In this document: piece by piece, positions 30,888-42,380 of the stretch
How positions within the stretch are numbered: position 1 is the stretch's first letter
Layout of the letters: each line of letters begins with the position of its first letter
NCBI GenBank assembly: GCA_004352715.1
Contig: SCFE01000080.1
Location: 1,398,312 to 1,462,311 of the forward strand
DNA from: Hofstenia miamia
Lineage: Eukaryota; Xenacoelomorpha; Acoela
DNA: 64,000 bases
Reading direction: 5' to 3'
Position numbers and translations under genes: made by a program
The notes under the pieces: model-generated
What the model was told of the DNA's origin: nothing
Seen by the model: the letters and a program-made list of their open reading frames with translations, nothing else
The model's database searches: none

Positions 30888-32265
30888 TCACATCAGAAGT
30901 TTTTAAATTTTACAATTTCCATTTTGGCTTTTTAATGTGTAGATATTTAACTTCGGAGTTATATTGAATTTTTGTGTGTAACGTATATTTTAAAATGTCT
31001 AATTTTATTGAGTTTTGTTTTTTGTGTTTAAAATGAAAATATTCAGCAATGTAATATTTATAATAAATTTTGCTTTAATTTAATTATCTATATATTTCAG
31101 TAAATATTTGTAAATTTTTTTGAACACTGGTACCGAGAAAATTCTGTAGTTTATCTGTAATATATTTATACTATTTATTAAACCAAGCTATTTTAACCCA
31201 CTAATGACGAATTGCAACTACAGTTGCCAAGTAAATTTTCCTCATATACTCTAAGTAATAGAATTTTTTTTAATTTTTTGCAATGTTTTAATTTTAATAC
31301 AATCATTAAATTTTTTATGCAATTTTTAGAATTATATCAACATTTACCGGTAAATATAAATCTATGCATGTACAATAAATATTTAGTAATGAAAATTATA
31401 GGACAAAACACGTACTCTTTTAAATGAAGACTTCAATTGATTTTTTCCAAATCAGCTTTTGAATTCTTACCCAGGCTTGTTTTTTTGATTAAATTTAAGT
31501 AAATAGCATTTTTCAAATATTCTAATTTCAGCCCTATTTGATTTTTGATACAACCAAGATATTACACCACTTGATAACTGTAAAAATTCGGTCTAATGTG
31601 GGTTATGTATAGATCTCGTACAAAAATTATTTTGAATATATTGAGTGATATTTCATGTTTTTGAATAATAGCAATATATTACGTTTCATGTTTGTTATCT
31701 GTTCAGCATTTTTTAGTACCAGGTCCCTGTCTCCTGTATTTGCAATTAGTAAGAGGTCCCATGGGATTTGAATGTCTTGCGGAATCCTATGTTTTGTCAG
31801 CTTATCCTATAATGGAAACTTTTGTAGAGTAATTAAATTGGCAATAGGCGCAAATTTTTTGAAAAGTGTAATAATTTAATTTACTTTATTAGTTTTATTG
31901 CAATTAGGACTTCGATATTGAGCTAATATATTGAAAATGTTTAAGATTGGATTATAAATTTTCCGAGTGGCAACTGTAGTTGCCATCCCAAAAAATCAAC
32001 ACAAAATGTAATTTATAATTTTGTTAGTGAAATATGTAGAATTCATGAATAATTTGAAAAATACTACCATAAAATATTTACTGAACGTAATAGGCATAGT
32101 GCCTTGCTTTGAGCTACCTTAATAAATTTGATTTGAACAAAACAGAATGTACGTAGTAAATTTCAAAAATGAGTTGTACTGCATGTTGAAAATATCAAAA
32201 AAAGCTTAGCCCAAGGAGTACAAAAAAATTTAATACAATTTTGAGTTCTTATATGTCAGGGTGTC
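30888..32265. other. 3' flank of the pocket-protein gene
   Basis: AATAAA occurs at 31062, and again at 31375 after the stop, so a polyadenylation site is plausible. TTGCAACTACAGTTGCCA (31212) and TGGCAACTGTAGTTGCCA (31969) are related near-palindromes about 760 bp apart, possibly ends of a small element. No ORF of note. Confidence 0.4.
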
Positions 32266-33765
32266 CGCGCTGCTTGAAAATTCACTCGGCTTGGCTTCAT
32301 GCATATGTCAATTACTTTCATACATGTTTAAAGATGATTACATTCAACGTTGATATTGATTGGGATTGAAATACCAGCTCGGCACAATCCCCTCTCAGTG
32401 CATTCTTTAAAATAATTGTAGTAGCGAAATTTATTTTTTATCTTGATTAATTTCTCTGAAAATGTAGAATTTAGGGTATGCGAACACATGTAATTGAACA
32501 TTTGAAATTCATGGGCATCCTGAGTAACTAATTGGACAGGCATTCTTGCCGGCGAAATGATTTTAGATAGTTATTTTGGCGATACGAGCTCGATGCATAA
32601 TGGACGAAATCTTATGGTCGATTCTTTGCTTGATCGGGAGATAATGAAATCGTCTTAGCAGATTATGGGCAGAAACACATTTTCGCTTGCTTAAAACAAC
32701 TCGCAGCCAAATTTAGCACTACTTGATGTCGTTTTAATATGTATTTTGGACAACCAGCCAGCTTTGTATTACAGTAGTCCAGTCGTTATAAGAAAAGGGT
32801 AGATATCGAGATTTAGTTGCATCCATGGTGAGATTTTTCCTGCTTCTAGCAATGCTTCGAAGATTTTGTTAACATGGGCTTCCATCGAACATTCGCTATC
32901 AAAAAATACTCCCAGATTCCTAACGAAATCTACTGTATGAATGTCTTCATGTTCAATCTTTATAGATAGCGTTTTACGGAGTTCATATGTGAATCGTTTG
33001 TGTTTTCATAGAGCCAATCTTCGACATCATGCAAGCATTCTTCTGTTTTGCGGATTTCACGTTGATATGAAAAATCATCATCTGGTACGAATCCCACGCA
33101 CAGTTGGTTGTCATCAGCAAAGAGGTGGTATTAATGGTTGTGATTTTGCTTTAAAGGTCATAGATGGCGAGTGTAGAATGAAAACAGTAAGAGTCCAAAA
33201 ATTTATCCCTGTTAAAAGAGGTTTTCAGATGAAAATTTGTTTCTAATAATGATTTGTTGGGTTTGATTAGACAGATAAGACCGTAGATAATCAAGAACCT
33301 TCCCCACAATTCCATGTTATTTCAGCCGTTCAATTAAGATTTCATGATTTATGGTGTCGAAAGCGGCAGAAAGATCGATCATAATGAGAAGGGCGCATTT
33401 TCCGTTGGCAATAAGTAGTAGTAACTCATTTTTTACTTTTACAAGAGCTGTCTCGGTAGAATGCAGGAGTCGATGTGCTGACTGGAATGGATCGCGGAGG
33501 TTGTTGCATGTTAATTACTTTCTCGAAGATTTTAGAGAGAAACGGTCGGTTCGATATTGGTCATTAATTCGATAGAATGTTGCAGTCTGTTTTATTCTTT
33601 GATTGGTTCGATTGCATGTTTAATCATGTCAGGGAAGGCCGATACAGTGATGCTTTTGTTGACGGTGGCTACGAAGCTGGGAACTAGTTCCTTAGTTATT
33701 TGTGTGTAAACAGATTGTGGCATCGGATCAATCTCACTTGTTTTCAGAGTTAAAGTAAGAAATGT
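32266..33765 (-). pseudogene. CR1/jockey-type LINE reverse transcriptase relic
   Basis: The minus strand reads, in order, QITKELVPSFVATVNKSITV, HRLLHSTETALVKVKNELLL, MIDLSAAFDTINHEILIERL (RT motif with catalytic Asp), LFADDNQLCVGFVPDD (FADD box kept) and downstream thumb-like segments. Stops and frameshifts are frequent. No endonuclease domain was seen upstream (33765-34126) before the gap. Confidence 0.85.
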
Positions 33766-34126
33766 AATAGTTATTCAGGAATCACCAAAAATGAAATAAT
33801 TGACAGTAATTGATAATAAGTTGAATTTTGAAGACGAAATAAACGTTATCATGAAGAGATGTCGTACAGTATAAGATCAATTAAAGAAATTGGATAGTTT
33901 ATACCAATACAATGGATGGTAATACTTTCGATAACTTGTTCTACCCCGATTCTTTTACTCATCTGTTTCTTAACAAACTTAGAGCAAAATCGAAATTGGA
34001 GAAAGTATATGACGAATAAACATAATTAGTAACAAAAATAAATATATATGTACATGAGAATTTAAATAAAACGTCGGAATTAAAATTTATTTAAAAACAG
34101 TATATATATATATATATATATAATAT
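33766..34126. other. AT-rich DNA ending in (TA)n before a gap
   Basis: No gene; TA tract at 34100-34121. Confidence 0.5.
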
Positions 34127-35126
34127 NNNNNNNNNNNNNNNNNNNNNNNNNNNNNNNNNNNNNNNNNNNNNNNNNNNNNNNNNNNNNNNNNNNNNNNNNN
34201 NNNNNNNNNNNNNNNNNNNNNNNNNNNNNNNNNNNNNNNNNNNNNNNNNNNNNNNNNNNNNNNNNNNNNNNNNNNNNNNNNNNNNNNNNNNNNNNNNNNN
34301 NNNNNNNNNNNNNNNNNNNNNNNNNNNNNNNNNNNNNNNNNNNNNNNNNNNNNNNNNNNNNNNNNNNNNNNNNNNNNNNNNNNNNNNNNNNNNNNNNNNN
34401 NNNNNNNNNNNNNNNNNNNNNNNNNNNNNNNNNNNNNNNNNNNNNNNNNNNNNNNNNNNNNNNNNNNNNNNNNNNNNNNNNNNNNNNNNNNNNNNNNNNN
34501 NNNNNNNNNNNNNNNNNNNNNNNNNNNNNNNNNNNNNNNNNNNNNNNNNNNNNNNNNNNNNNNNNNNNNNNNNNNNNNNNNNNNNNNNNNNNNNNNNNNN
34601 NNNNNNNNNNNNNNNNNNNNNNNNNNNNNNNNNNNNNNNNNNNNNNNNNNNNNNNNNNNNNNNNNNNNNNNNNNNNNNNNNNNNNNNNNNNNNNNNNNNN
34701 NNNNNNNNNNNNNNNNNNNNNNNNNNNNNNNNNNNNNNNNNNNNNNNNNNNNNNNNNNNNNNNNNNNNNNNNNNNNNNNNNNNNNNNNNNNNNNNNNNNN
34801 NNNNNNNNNNNNNNNNNNNNNNNNNNNNNNNNNNNNNNNNNNNNNNNNNNNNNNNNNNNNNNNNNNNNNNNNNNNNNNNNNNNNNNNNNNNNNNNNNNNN
34901 NNNNNNNNNNNNNNNNNNNNNNNNNNNNNNNNNNNNNNNNNNNNNNNNNNNNNNNNNNNNNNNNNNNNNNNNNNNNNNNNNNNNNNNNNNNNNNNNNNNN
35001 NNNNNNNNNNNNNNNNNNNNNNNNNNNNNNNNNNNNNNNNNNNNNNNNNNNNNNNNNNNNNNNNNNNNNNNNNNNNNNNNNNNNNNNNNNNNNNNNNNNN
35101 NNNNNNNNNNNNNNNNNNNNNNNNNN
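34127..35126. other. Assembly gap (1000 N)
   Basis: Exactly 1000 Ns next to a TA repeat. Confidence 0.99.
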
Positions 35127-35336
35127 ACAAAAATAAGTTAGACTGGTTTTCTTTAAATAAGCATTTATTTCACGAATACTTGAAGGAATAAAGGATCTAC
35201 GATATTGTTCAATTCTTGTGAGGATACGGGAGAAATGAATGCCAGTTCTATGACTGATATTAAAAGGTAGGATGTTAAATGGTAATTCATTTGAAGAGTG
35301 AATTCGAAAACATTTATGCAATACATACAACGACAT
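35127..35336 (-). pseudogene. LINE C-terminal tail relic
   Basis: Minus strand RILTRIEQYRRSFIPSSIRE matches the RTExxRxSFIPSxIRxWN tail common at the C-terminus of jockey/CR1-type polymerases. Only the tail is present, running into the gap. Confidence 0.5.
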
Positions 35337-35399
35337 TTGGTAACCTGAAGGAGACTGGATGAGGGAAAGGAATCAGACACGATTACATAGTTGTTGTAG

Positions 35400-37185
35400 T
35401 TGATTGGATCACTCGGATTTCACATGGAAATACAGCAGAGGGGACAATATATTCCCATTCGCGAAGTTCGGTCATCATTATTGGAATGCCAAATTGTCTA
35501 AATCGACGTAGAGCGGAATGATGCCTGTTACACTTCTTCATTATTAATTTTCTGTTTTATTTCTATAGTTAAGCTCTTGTATAATTCGCTAAGATATTAA
35601 GCAATTTACTTTTACACGTTTTCATCTAGAAAAACTATGATTTGGGAAGACCTATAATGAAGAAAATTATGAGTATTTTATCAAATAAATGTGAATGAAG
35701 ACAATTAGCAAAGATTCGAATAAAGATCATATTCCTCGTTAAACAAAATTTCTATTTTTGTACAACTAAGGAGAAGTACTAATAACACTGCTCAAAACTC
35801 GTCGTAGCACAATTGAGAAGCTTACACGATTCTAACCTCAGAGATATGAAGAAGCCTTGGTTTTCAGCTTCAGCTTTAGCAAACCCTAAGAGCTAGGTAC
35901 CAAGATTGACATTAATGAGACTTTCTTAGTTCAAATCCGTTAAGAGTCAAAGGTAAAGTCTGCATATCATATAAAAGCCCACGTCTGTCTGATAATGTAA
36001 GTCCACAAGCCTAAATCTAGGCTTAATTTATTATATCCAGACGTTCATACGCCTGCCACTTGAGCAAAAATCCAAGTCCATCTCAACCTAACAGTCCCCA
36101 GGAGTGCATATTTATATTAATTCGTGAATAATATCGTTTATAATACTTAAAAATTGTAAGAAATACCAGGGTTAATTTGGGTGAGATTTTTAATAACTAT
36201 GGAACAGCTAAAGATTTGTGCAAATTTGGTGTATTTGTTCATTTTTCACAATTGCTAGTCAAATTAAAATAACTGTATAACAAATTAAGGAAATTTATTT
36301 CTCAAGCATATTGTAAAATCACAATCATATTAATAATCTACTAAATGTGATTTTACTTTTTTTTATTAAAATTGTATAAATAATAATTACAGGGTTCGTT
36401 AATGTTAGAGAAAAAAAAACATAGTATATGGTTCTGATTTATGTTGATGAAGGTAAAATTTTTAATTTTAGAGTTAAGATCTTTTTGACCCATCAGAAAA
36501 AAGCGACCAATTGCAACTGAATTACACTACAAATTACATAAATATATTTGCTGTGATCAAAATCTGACTATATTTTTTTCATGCTGTTTGTCTTAGCTAT
36601 ATTGCATTTAAACTTTTCAAATTTCCTTCACTACAATAGAATACTATACATTGAATATATTGAGAAGTTCACCCTATTTTGAAGAATTCATAAAATTAAC
36701 TCCTATCATGTCCAATTTAATATCAAAAATCAAAAGAATGAATGAAAATGTAAATATATCAAATATTACAAAAGAATTTTAATTAGTTGGAAAATATAAT
36801 TTTCTTATGAAATCCTTGTAAAATTAAATCACATCATTGAAAACCTAGATAAGCAATAGATAAGAAGACGCCTTATTTAAATAAATGTGATGATTATATG
36901 AAAGATATTTGTTAATGGAATTGTTGTTTATATTATATTTTTAATGCATTAATTTTGGAATATATTGAGATTGAACAATGACTTTTTAAATGAAAAATTA
37001 GAAATTATCAAATTTGTGAGAAAATTTAAAAAAATTAGATTGTAGGTCAATGAAAGCCGGAAATTATTCAAATTCTTTTATGACCAAATCCATCAGCTTT
37101 TCAAGCAATTTTTTTAGAAACCTCTCAATGTAGAAACATAATTTAATATTTATCAAATATTTGAACATTTACACAACTCATTGCA
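35400..37185. other. AT-rich DNA, no feature seen
   Basis: No supported ORF or repeat; 36150-37100 is especially AT-rich. Confidence 0.45.
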
Positions 37186-37618
37186 TGATGCTTTAGAATC
37201 TTCATCTTTTTGTCCATCAGTAATCACAATACTTATTGTGATGGGACCTATCATTTTTAATTTATACATAAGTGATTTAATTTCACACATGGACAGAACT
37301 TTAAAGTTTATACAGTTTGCAGATAACATATATAGCTTGTGCAAATGAAAGTCCCATCCTTGCAACGAAAAAATTTGCAGAATATTGGAAATGTTCAATT
37401 GTTTTCTCAAGAAATAAGTTGACGCTTAAGACCGAAAAAACATAGCTTATAGTATTCTCTCCAAACAGTATGAAAAGTGTATTCGAAGATTTAGGCTCGA
37501 AATTCCAGGTGCTGCCAATCCAATTTTACAGAGCAGCATTGTTACATATTTAGGTGTAGAAATCGAATATGTATTCGACCACCTTGCTATTTTGAATAAA
37601 TAATGAACATTCATTGGA
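37186..37618 (+). pseudogene. LINE reverse transcriptase relic, split by a Tc1 insertion (5' part)
   Basis: Plus strand reads GPIIFNLYISDLISHMDRTL then KFIQFADNIYSLCK (RT palm; the catalytic FADD is FADN) and, after frameshifts, NKLTLKTEKT and SIVTYLGVEI. These are the usual jockey-clade motifs. The frame is interrupted at 37619 by the Tc1 relic. Confidence 0.75.
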
Positions 37619-37620
37619 TA

Positions 37621-38789
37621 CAGTGTGTCTAAGATTATAACTGTTACTTTGATTGAGAAAGGAAAATCTATATGTATAATACCATAACACCTCTTTCCAC
37701 ATATTTTCGATAATGTTAAGGTCTGGAGATTGGCCAGGCCAATCAGCAAGTATAGCAAACCCATTATTGTGGAAGAAGTTCTTCATTTATTTTGAGGTAT
37801 GAAATGGAGCACCGGAGTGCTGATATATTGAATCACTTGTAAGGAGTGGCAAGAGTTCCTTTTCTAAAATCCGAGCATATTGAGAGCTTCGGAGAGTACA
37901 TTGATATGAACAATCTGTGAAAGCTACACTTCCATATTGCATCTCATGCCATTACAGACTTTTCACCGGACTTCATGGCCCCCCGAGTAAATTGAGCAAC
38001 AATCTGAACTTCTGCCCAGTTGGTCTCTTTATCAGCATTCCTTTTGATGAGTTTAGCTCAAATCTTGACTCCTCTGAAAATATAACATTAAAAAAATGTT
38101 CCGATGAATTGCCTCTCATTAAATTGGCTCACCTCAACCGGCGTAATATTTGCTTTGAGGTTAAGAATAACTTTTTGGGTGCCACGAAAGTCCCAATTAA
38201 GTACATCTTCAAGATGTTTCGCAGAGTTCTTGCTATCACGAGATGAAAAGCACATAAGAGGTGATTAGGAGGTTTTGGAGGTCTTTTTTTGTCTTCCGGA
38301 CTTCAGCTTGGGGGTAATGATGTTTTCAAAAGTGAAATGTCTGATGATATCCCCACAGTACTTCAAAGTCGCTCTACAAGTCTGGCTATATTCGTTGACT
38401 CATCCCTCCAAATTTTTGGAGATAATCAACTCGCGGATGGCAAGAGCTTCGTAACCAGGCATCACATATGGCGAAGAAAGACTGTTATTAGACATTATCA
38501 ATATAAATAGACTGATAAAAGCTCAGCCAATGAAATTTTTTACAGATTCTCTGATTTGATCTGAAGTGGCCGAATACATTTTTCCAAGAAAAGATTAGCT
38601 AACTACAAGCATTGTAGCATTTCTCCTTGAGATGTAAATTAAACAGTGATAAGTATGTCTCAACATTGATGAATTCCTCTTTCTGCAATACCAAATCTAA
38701 TTTAATAATACCGATGACCTTCTTGACGTCCATTACTTAGAAATATTTATAATAAATCATGGGTGGACGAATTCTTTTTTCCAGTACTG
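37621..38789 (-). mobile_element. Tc1-like transposon relic inside a LINE
   Basis: TA pairs at 37619-37620 and 38790-38791 flank ends CAGTGTGT...CAGTACTG. Minus-strand order: HTH-like ELIISKNLEG, GDIIRHF, VIFSEESRFELNSSKG (first catalytic Asp is Glu), SIYQHSGAPFHTSK (second Asp is Ser) and LADWPGQSPDLNIIENMWKE (Glu kept). Stops are frequent. Related in sequence to the relic at 15146. Confidence 0.8.
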
Positions 38790-38791
38790 TA

Positions 38792-39189
38792 TAAGAACCA
38801 TTAAACCCTTCACAGAAATAAGAACTTGATATGTCCGTTCATCATGAGCCAATTTGCATATGCAAGTGTGTTGCTCACTGGATTGACATTGCAGCAGAAA
38901 CAACGCTTTAATTACGTATTTAAATGGTCAATATCTGAAATGTTTAGAGTAAATAGACGACATAGTGGTAGTGTTCTCCAACAGCATGAAATATTAGCCC
39001 AAATGTATTAGATGCAATATGTCTGTTTACTGTATCCCCTTAAGCAAATAAAAACCATCCCAAACTTAAAGTGTTCTAAAGACAACCTCTTCACCATCAA
39101 AGATAAAACAATTAAGTGTATAAGTAAATATCAAATTAAACAAAAAGTATGGCAGTATTCGTACACAGCGACTACTTGCAGTTTGTGGA

Positions 39190-39196
<7 letters not shown>
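38792..39196 (+). pseudogene. LINE relic, continuation after the Tc1 insertion
   Basis: Plus strand 38826-39008 reads SQFAYASVLLTGLTLQQKQR then FNYVFKWSISEMFRVNRRHS, resembling the post-RT region of jockey-type LINEs (YCDIVYxGL...RLQxxxNxxxRxIFxxxRxxH). It is on the same strand as 37186-37618. Confidence 0.5.

Positions 39197-39223
<27 letters not shown>
39197..39223. repeat. (TA)n microsatellite
   Basis: TA tract abutting the Penelope-like terminus. Confidence 0.9.
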
Positions 39224-39545
39224 GCTTCGATTCGAAAATCATCATCAGAATACAAAATTTGTGGGAATAATATTTAAAATATACTACACTAAAACTTAAT
39301 GATGTTTAAAATTTCATGCACTTAGAATAAATTTAATATGCTCATATTACTTTGTTGCTTGTTCAATAATTGATCTTGTACTTTGGGTCACAAAAATATT
39401 GATAAGGAATGTATAACGCGGTATTTGATGGTTTGCGAAACATCTTTGTTTCATAGTGGTGTTGGTTCAACTTTATTGTTACATCTAGAAAATTTAGACA
39501 ACGATTTTGTTCTTCTACTGTAAATTGTATTTCAGGTAGGCATCC
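39224..39545 (-). mobile_element. Penelope-like element, inverted fragment
   Basis: The minus strand first reads IQFTVEEQNRCLNFLDVTIK and then MFRKPSNTALYIPYQYF, the RT thumb-region motifs of Penelope-like elements. It then jumps to the 3'-terminal sequence (39385 to 39233), which is an inverted near-copy of 40350-40470 on the plus strand. It ends in TCTGATGATGATTTTCGAA, similar to Penelope-like terminal, hammerhead-like sequences. Confidence 0.7.
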
Positions 39546-39589
39546 ACAATTAAGTTCTTATTAAATCGAATTATTAAAATTCTTTAAGA

Positions 39590-40490
39590 TTATAGTAACA
39601 TGATTGAATCCATAAATGATATGAAATATTTGAAAACAGAGGCGTACGTAGGGGGGACATGGTGGAATGTCCCCCACGGCAGGTTTCCAAATTTGATTTT
39701 GACTGGATAATTCAAAACATTTTTCTTAAAAAATTGAAAAATTTAAAATCCAGGATCGTGAAATGCACTTTAAGGCTCTATTTGCTTAATATTTTCAAAA
39801 ATTTTCGCGGAACTTTGCCCCGCATTGGGTAATGACGATAATGTCTCCTCCCTAAAAAAAATCCTGAGTACGCCCCTGTTTGAAAAGAACGGCTATCCAC
39901 ATAAATTGATTAAAAATTTTGTTGACCAAGCTCTCACCTCAAAGTCTATTGAATGCAACAAATCAAATGATGAAGATAAAATACCAATATATTGGAAATT
40001 ACCATATATCTTAAAAGCACAGATAAAGATCATTAATACACGATTAAAATTAACTAAATTAACACCAATTTTGCAATAAAAGAAAACGTCAGAGATTTTT
40101 AAGAACAAAGATCCTATCGAAAAAATGCTAGTTTCCTCACTTGTCTATAAATAAAATTGTGAAGAATGCAATATTTCTTACATTGGGGAAACTAAGCGCA
40201 ATTTTATAAATATGATATATGAGCATCTATCAGGTCATCAAATGTCAGCGATATATATGCATCAACATCATGCTAGAAAGAACAATTTTAATATAATAAT
40301 GAGAACACCCAATACGAATATTGCAGAAGCTTTAATAATTAAGAACCATAACAAAGATCAATTATTGAACAAGCAACAACGTAATATGAGCATATTAAAT
40401 TTATACTAAGTGCATGAAAATTTAAACATCATTAAATTTTAGTGTAGTATATTGTAAATATTATTAGTAGTAAAGAAAAGCAGGGTAGTA
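39590..40490 (+). mobile_element. Penelope-like element, RT end plus GIY-YIG endonuclease, with nested MITE
   Basis: Plus strand reads EKNGYPHKLIKNFVDQALTS (39887 on), KLPYILKAQIKIINTRLK, then after a stop CEECNISYIGETKRNFINMI with the EHLSGHQMS and NIAEALIIKNH blocks, ending ILNLY-stop. The SYIGETKR...EH...AEALI pattern is the GIY-YIG endonuclease of Penelope-like retroelements. One stop and an upstream frame break make it non-functional. Confidence 0.8.
39637..39878. mobile_element. hAT-type MITE, 242 bp, with 8-bp target duplication
   Basis: TTTGAAAA at 39629-39636 and 39879-39886 flanks inverted ends CAGAGGCGTACGTAGG / CCTGAGTACGCCCCTG. There is no coding capacity. It is inserted within the Penelope-like coding sequence just before KNGYPHKLI. 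Confidence 0.88.
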
Positions 40491-41175
40491 TATATGTAGG
40501 TTTCTAACAATAATCAGTTTTCAATACCTTTTTACTCTTTTCTATTGATTTTGATAAGAAAAAAGGTGTTTTTTAGAAATTCAGGCTTTTACGGCCAGGG
40601 GTAAGAAAAACTGCGGTCATACCCGTATTCAGTTATGCCCCTTTTTAAACTATGTACCAATAGGTTTTTGAGCAATTTTTTACATTTTTTTATAAAATCA
40701 GTTTTTAACCTTGGAATTTTAAATTTAAAACTAGTGTATATTAGGCTATAAAATATAATGTTTATTACCATTTCTATTCTCTAAATACAATTGATACATT
40801 AATACCCATCACCTCAAAACGTGAAGAATAATTGTTTATTTATTTTCATAGTATGATGCAATAATAGCAATATTTTGCTTAAAAAAATTTTGAGTTAATG
40901 TAGAATTTAATATTTCTTCATGTTTTGAAACAAGATGATAAAATTGAATACTAAAATATATATTTCTTTGTGTAATGTTTATATTGTTTGATTTTAATAT
41001 CTCACAAATTGCAGCAACTGTTTTGAATTCATCTTTCAGAAATGATAAAACCTTACCTNTTGCCTTAAGAAAATTAATACACAGTTGAAATAGCAAATGA
41101 AGCTTGCAACAAATAACTATTCTGTTATTAATAATGATGTATACCAAACATTGAGTAAAAACTTCATAAAACCTC
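40491..41175. other. AT-rich DNA with a single N at 41059
   Basis: The minus-strand ORF 40836-41177 has no recognised signature and spans the N; treated as chance. Confidence 0.35.
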
Positions 41176-41179
41176 AATG

Positions 41180-41600
41180 CCTAATTCATATGACTTTATT
41201 AATACTAGATGCGCCAATTCTTTGTAAAAAGAACATTATGAAAAACTAATTCATTAATACCTCTATAAAACTTTGGAATGATCTACCTAGGGAATTAAAG
41301 TTATTGAAATCATTGAAAATATTTATAAAAAGTGTCAAGCGATATCTCTATAGTCCTGAAAAAAAACAACTGAATTGAAATGGAGGGGTTGTAAATTTTA
41401 TTATTCAACTAGCAGAAATTAAAACGCCATCGCCCAAGAGCGCAATATTTTACTTGCAATATTTTTGTTGTAGGTTTTTTACGGCAGAGTTGCTATCAGT
41501 ATATGATATATTGCTAACGTATCCTCTGAATAAAGATATGTACTTCTTCTTCAACTGTAAATCTCTAGGAACATTTAAGAAGCTACTGAAGGAGAACTAG
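41180..41600 (+). pseudogene. LINE C-terminal relic(s)
   Basis: Plus strand reads IKLWNDLPRELKLLKSLKIF then IKSVKRYL (41265-41355), the LWNxLPxxLRxxxSLxxFKxxLKxxL tail of CR1/jockey-type LINEs. A second tail-like piece, CKSLGTFKKLLKEN-stop, is at 41556-41600. Confidence 0.6.
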
Positions 41601-41814
41601 TTGCTAAGCAATATAAGCGTTTAAACACATGATGAAATGAAATCTGGGATTTAAAATTTTTATTTGTACATATATGACTCTTTTTAAGTGATGTTTTTTA
41701 ATAGTTTATATTTGAATCAGATGTAGTTGTACAATTGTATATGGTTTGTTTTGCATAGTTGTCAATATTATTATGTGCAATATGTATGAATAGGAAACAA
41801 ATAAAAGCTAGTGA

Positions 41815-41832
41815 ATATATATATATATATAT
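41815..41832. repeat. (TA)n microsatellite
   Basis: Short TA tract. Confidence 0.85.
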
Positions 41833-41875
41833 TCATGGATGTGCACCTAAGCTAAAAAATTTTTAACATACTAGT

Positions 41876-42116
41876 AAAACATCGTGAAACTAAGATAGCA
41901 GAAGCCATATGTATTAAATCATCCAAGAAAACCTTAATAAATAAACAAAGACATCAATCAAATTTAAACATTTATTAAAGATAAAAAACATTTAATGAAA
42001 AAAATTCGGGTACATTGCTACAAATGTTGAAGATGACAACAATGTTTGTCGAAACACGTCGCGATAAAAGCAATAAGTTTTCATAAAAATATTTAAAGTC
42101 TTAAGATTATAACCAT

Positions 42117-42117
<1 letters not shown>
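41876..42117 (+). mobile_element. Penelope-like element, 3' end
   Basis: Plus strand reads ETKIAEAICIKSSKKTLINK then QRHQSNLNIY-stop, parallel to the C-terminus at 40310-40408. Downstream, GACAA...TTGTC can form a small stem followed by GAAAC at 42030-42056, as in the hammerhead-like terminal sequences of this class. Confidence 0.65.
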
Positions 42118-42150
<33 letters not shown>

Positions 42151-42159
42151 NATATATAT
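42118..42159. repeat. (TA)n microsatellite with single N
   Basis: Long TA tract with an N at 42151. Confidence 0.9.
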
Positions 42160-42164
42160 GAAAT

Positions 42165-42380
42165 ACAGAAACTCCTAAGCCTTGTCTAGGACAGAGAAAT
42201 GGATTTTTCAACACGGGTTCAACACAGAGCTTTTCTTTGGCATAGTTATATCTTTTTTGTAAGATTTCCTTAAGTAAATGATTTTCCTGATAGAGTTTTT
42301 CATCATTTTCGTTAATAATTGAAGCAATGCTTTTGTAGTTATTAATAATTCCAATTGTTATAGTTCTCTTTTTGAAAATG
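42165..42380 (-). mobile_element. Possible Penelope-like fragment
   Basis: Minus strand IASIINENDEKLYQENHLLK then EILQKRYNY could be the helical segment before the NGYP motif of Penelope-like polymerases. Weak match. If right, it is head-to-head with 41876-42117, as at 39.2-40.5 kb. Confidence 0.3.

Noticed and set aside
36150-37100. Very AT-rich stretch considered as a replication origin or matrix attachment region
   Set aside because: Base composition alone is no evidence; the whole window is AT-rich.
37447-37764. 105-residue minus-strand ORF beginning MGLLYLLIGLANLQ
   Set aside because: Out-of-frame reading of the Tc1 segment whose true frame gives LADWPGQSPDLNIIENMW.
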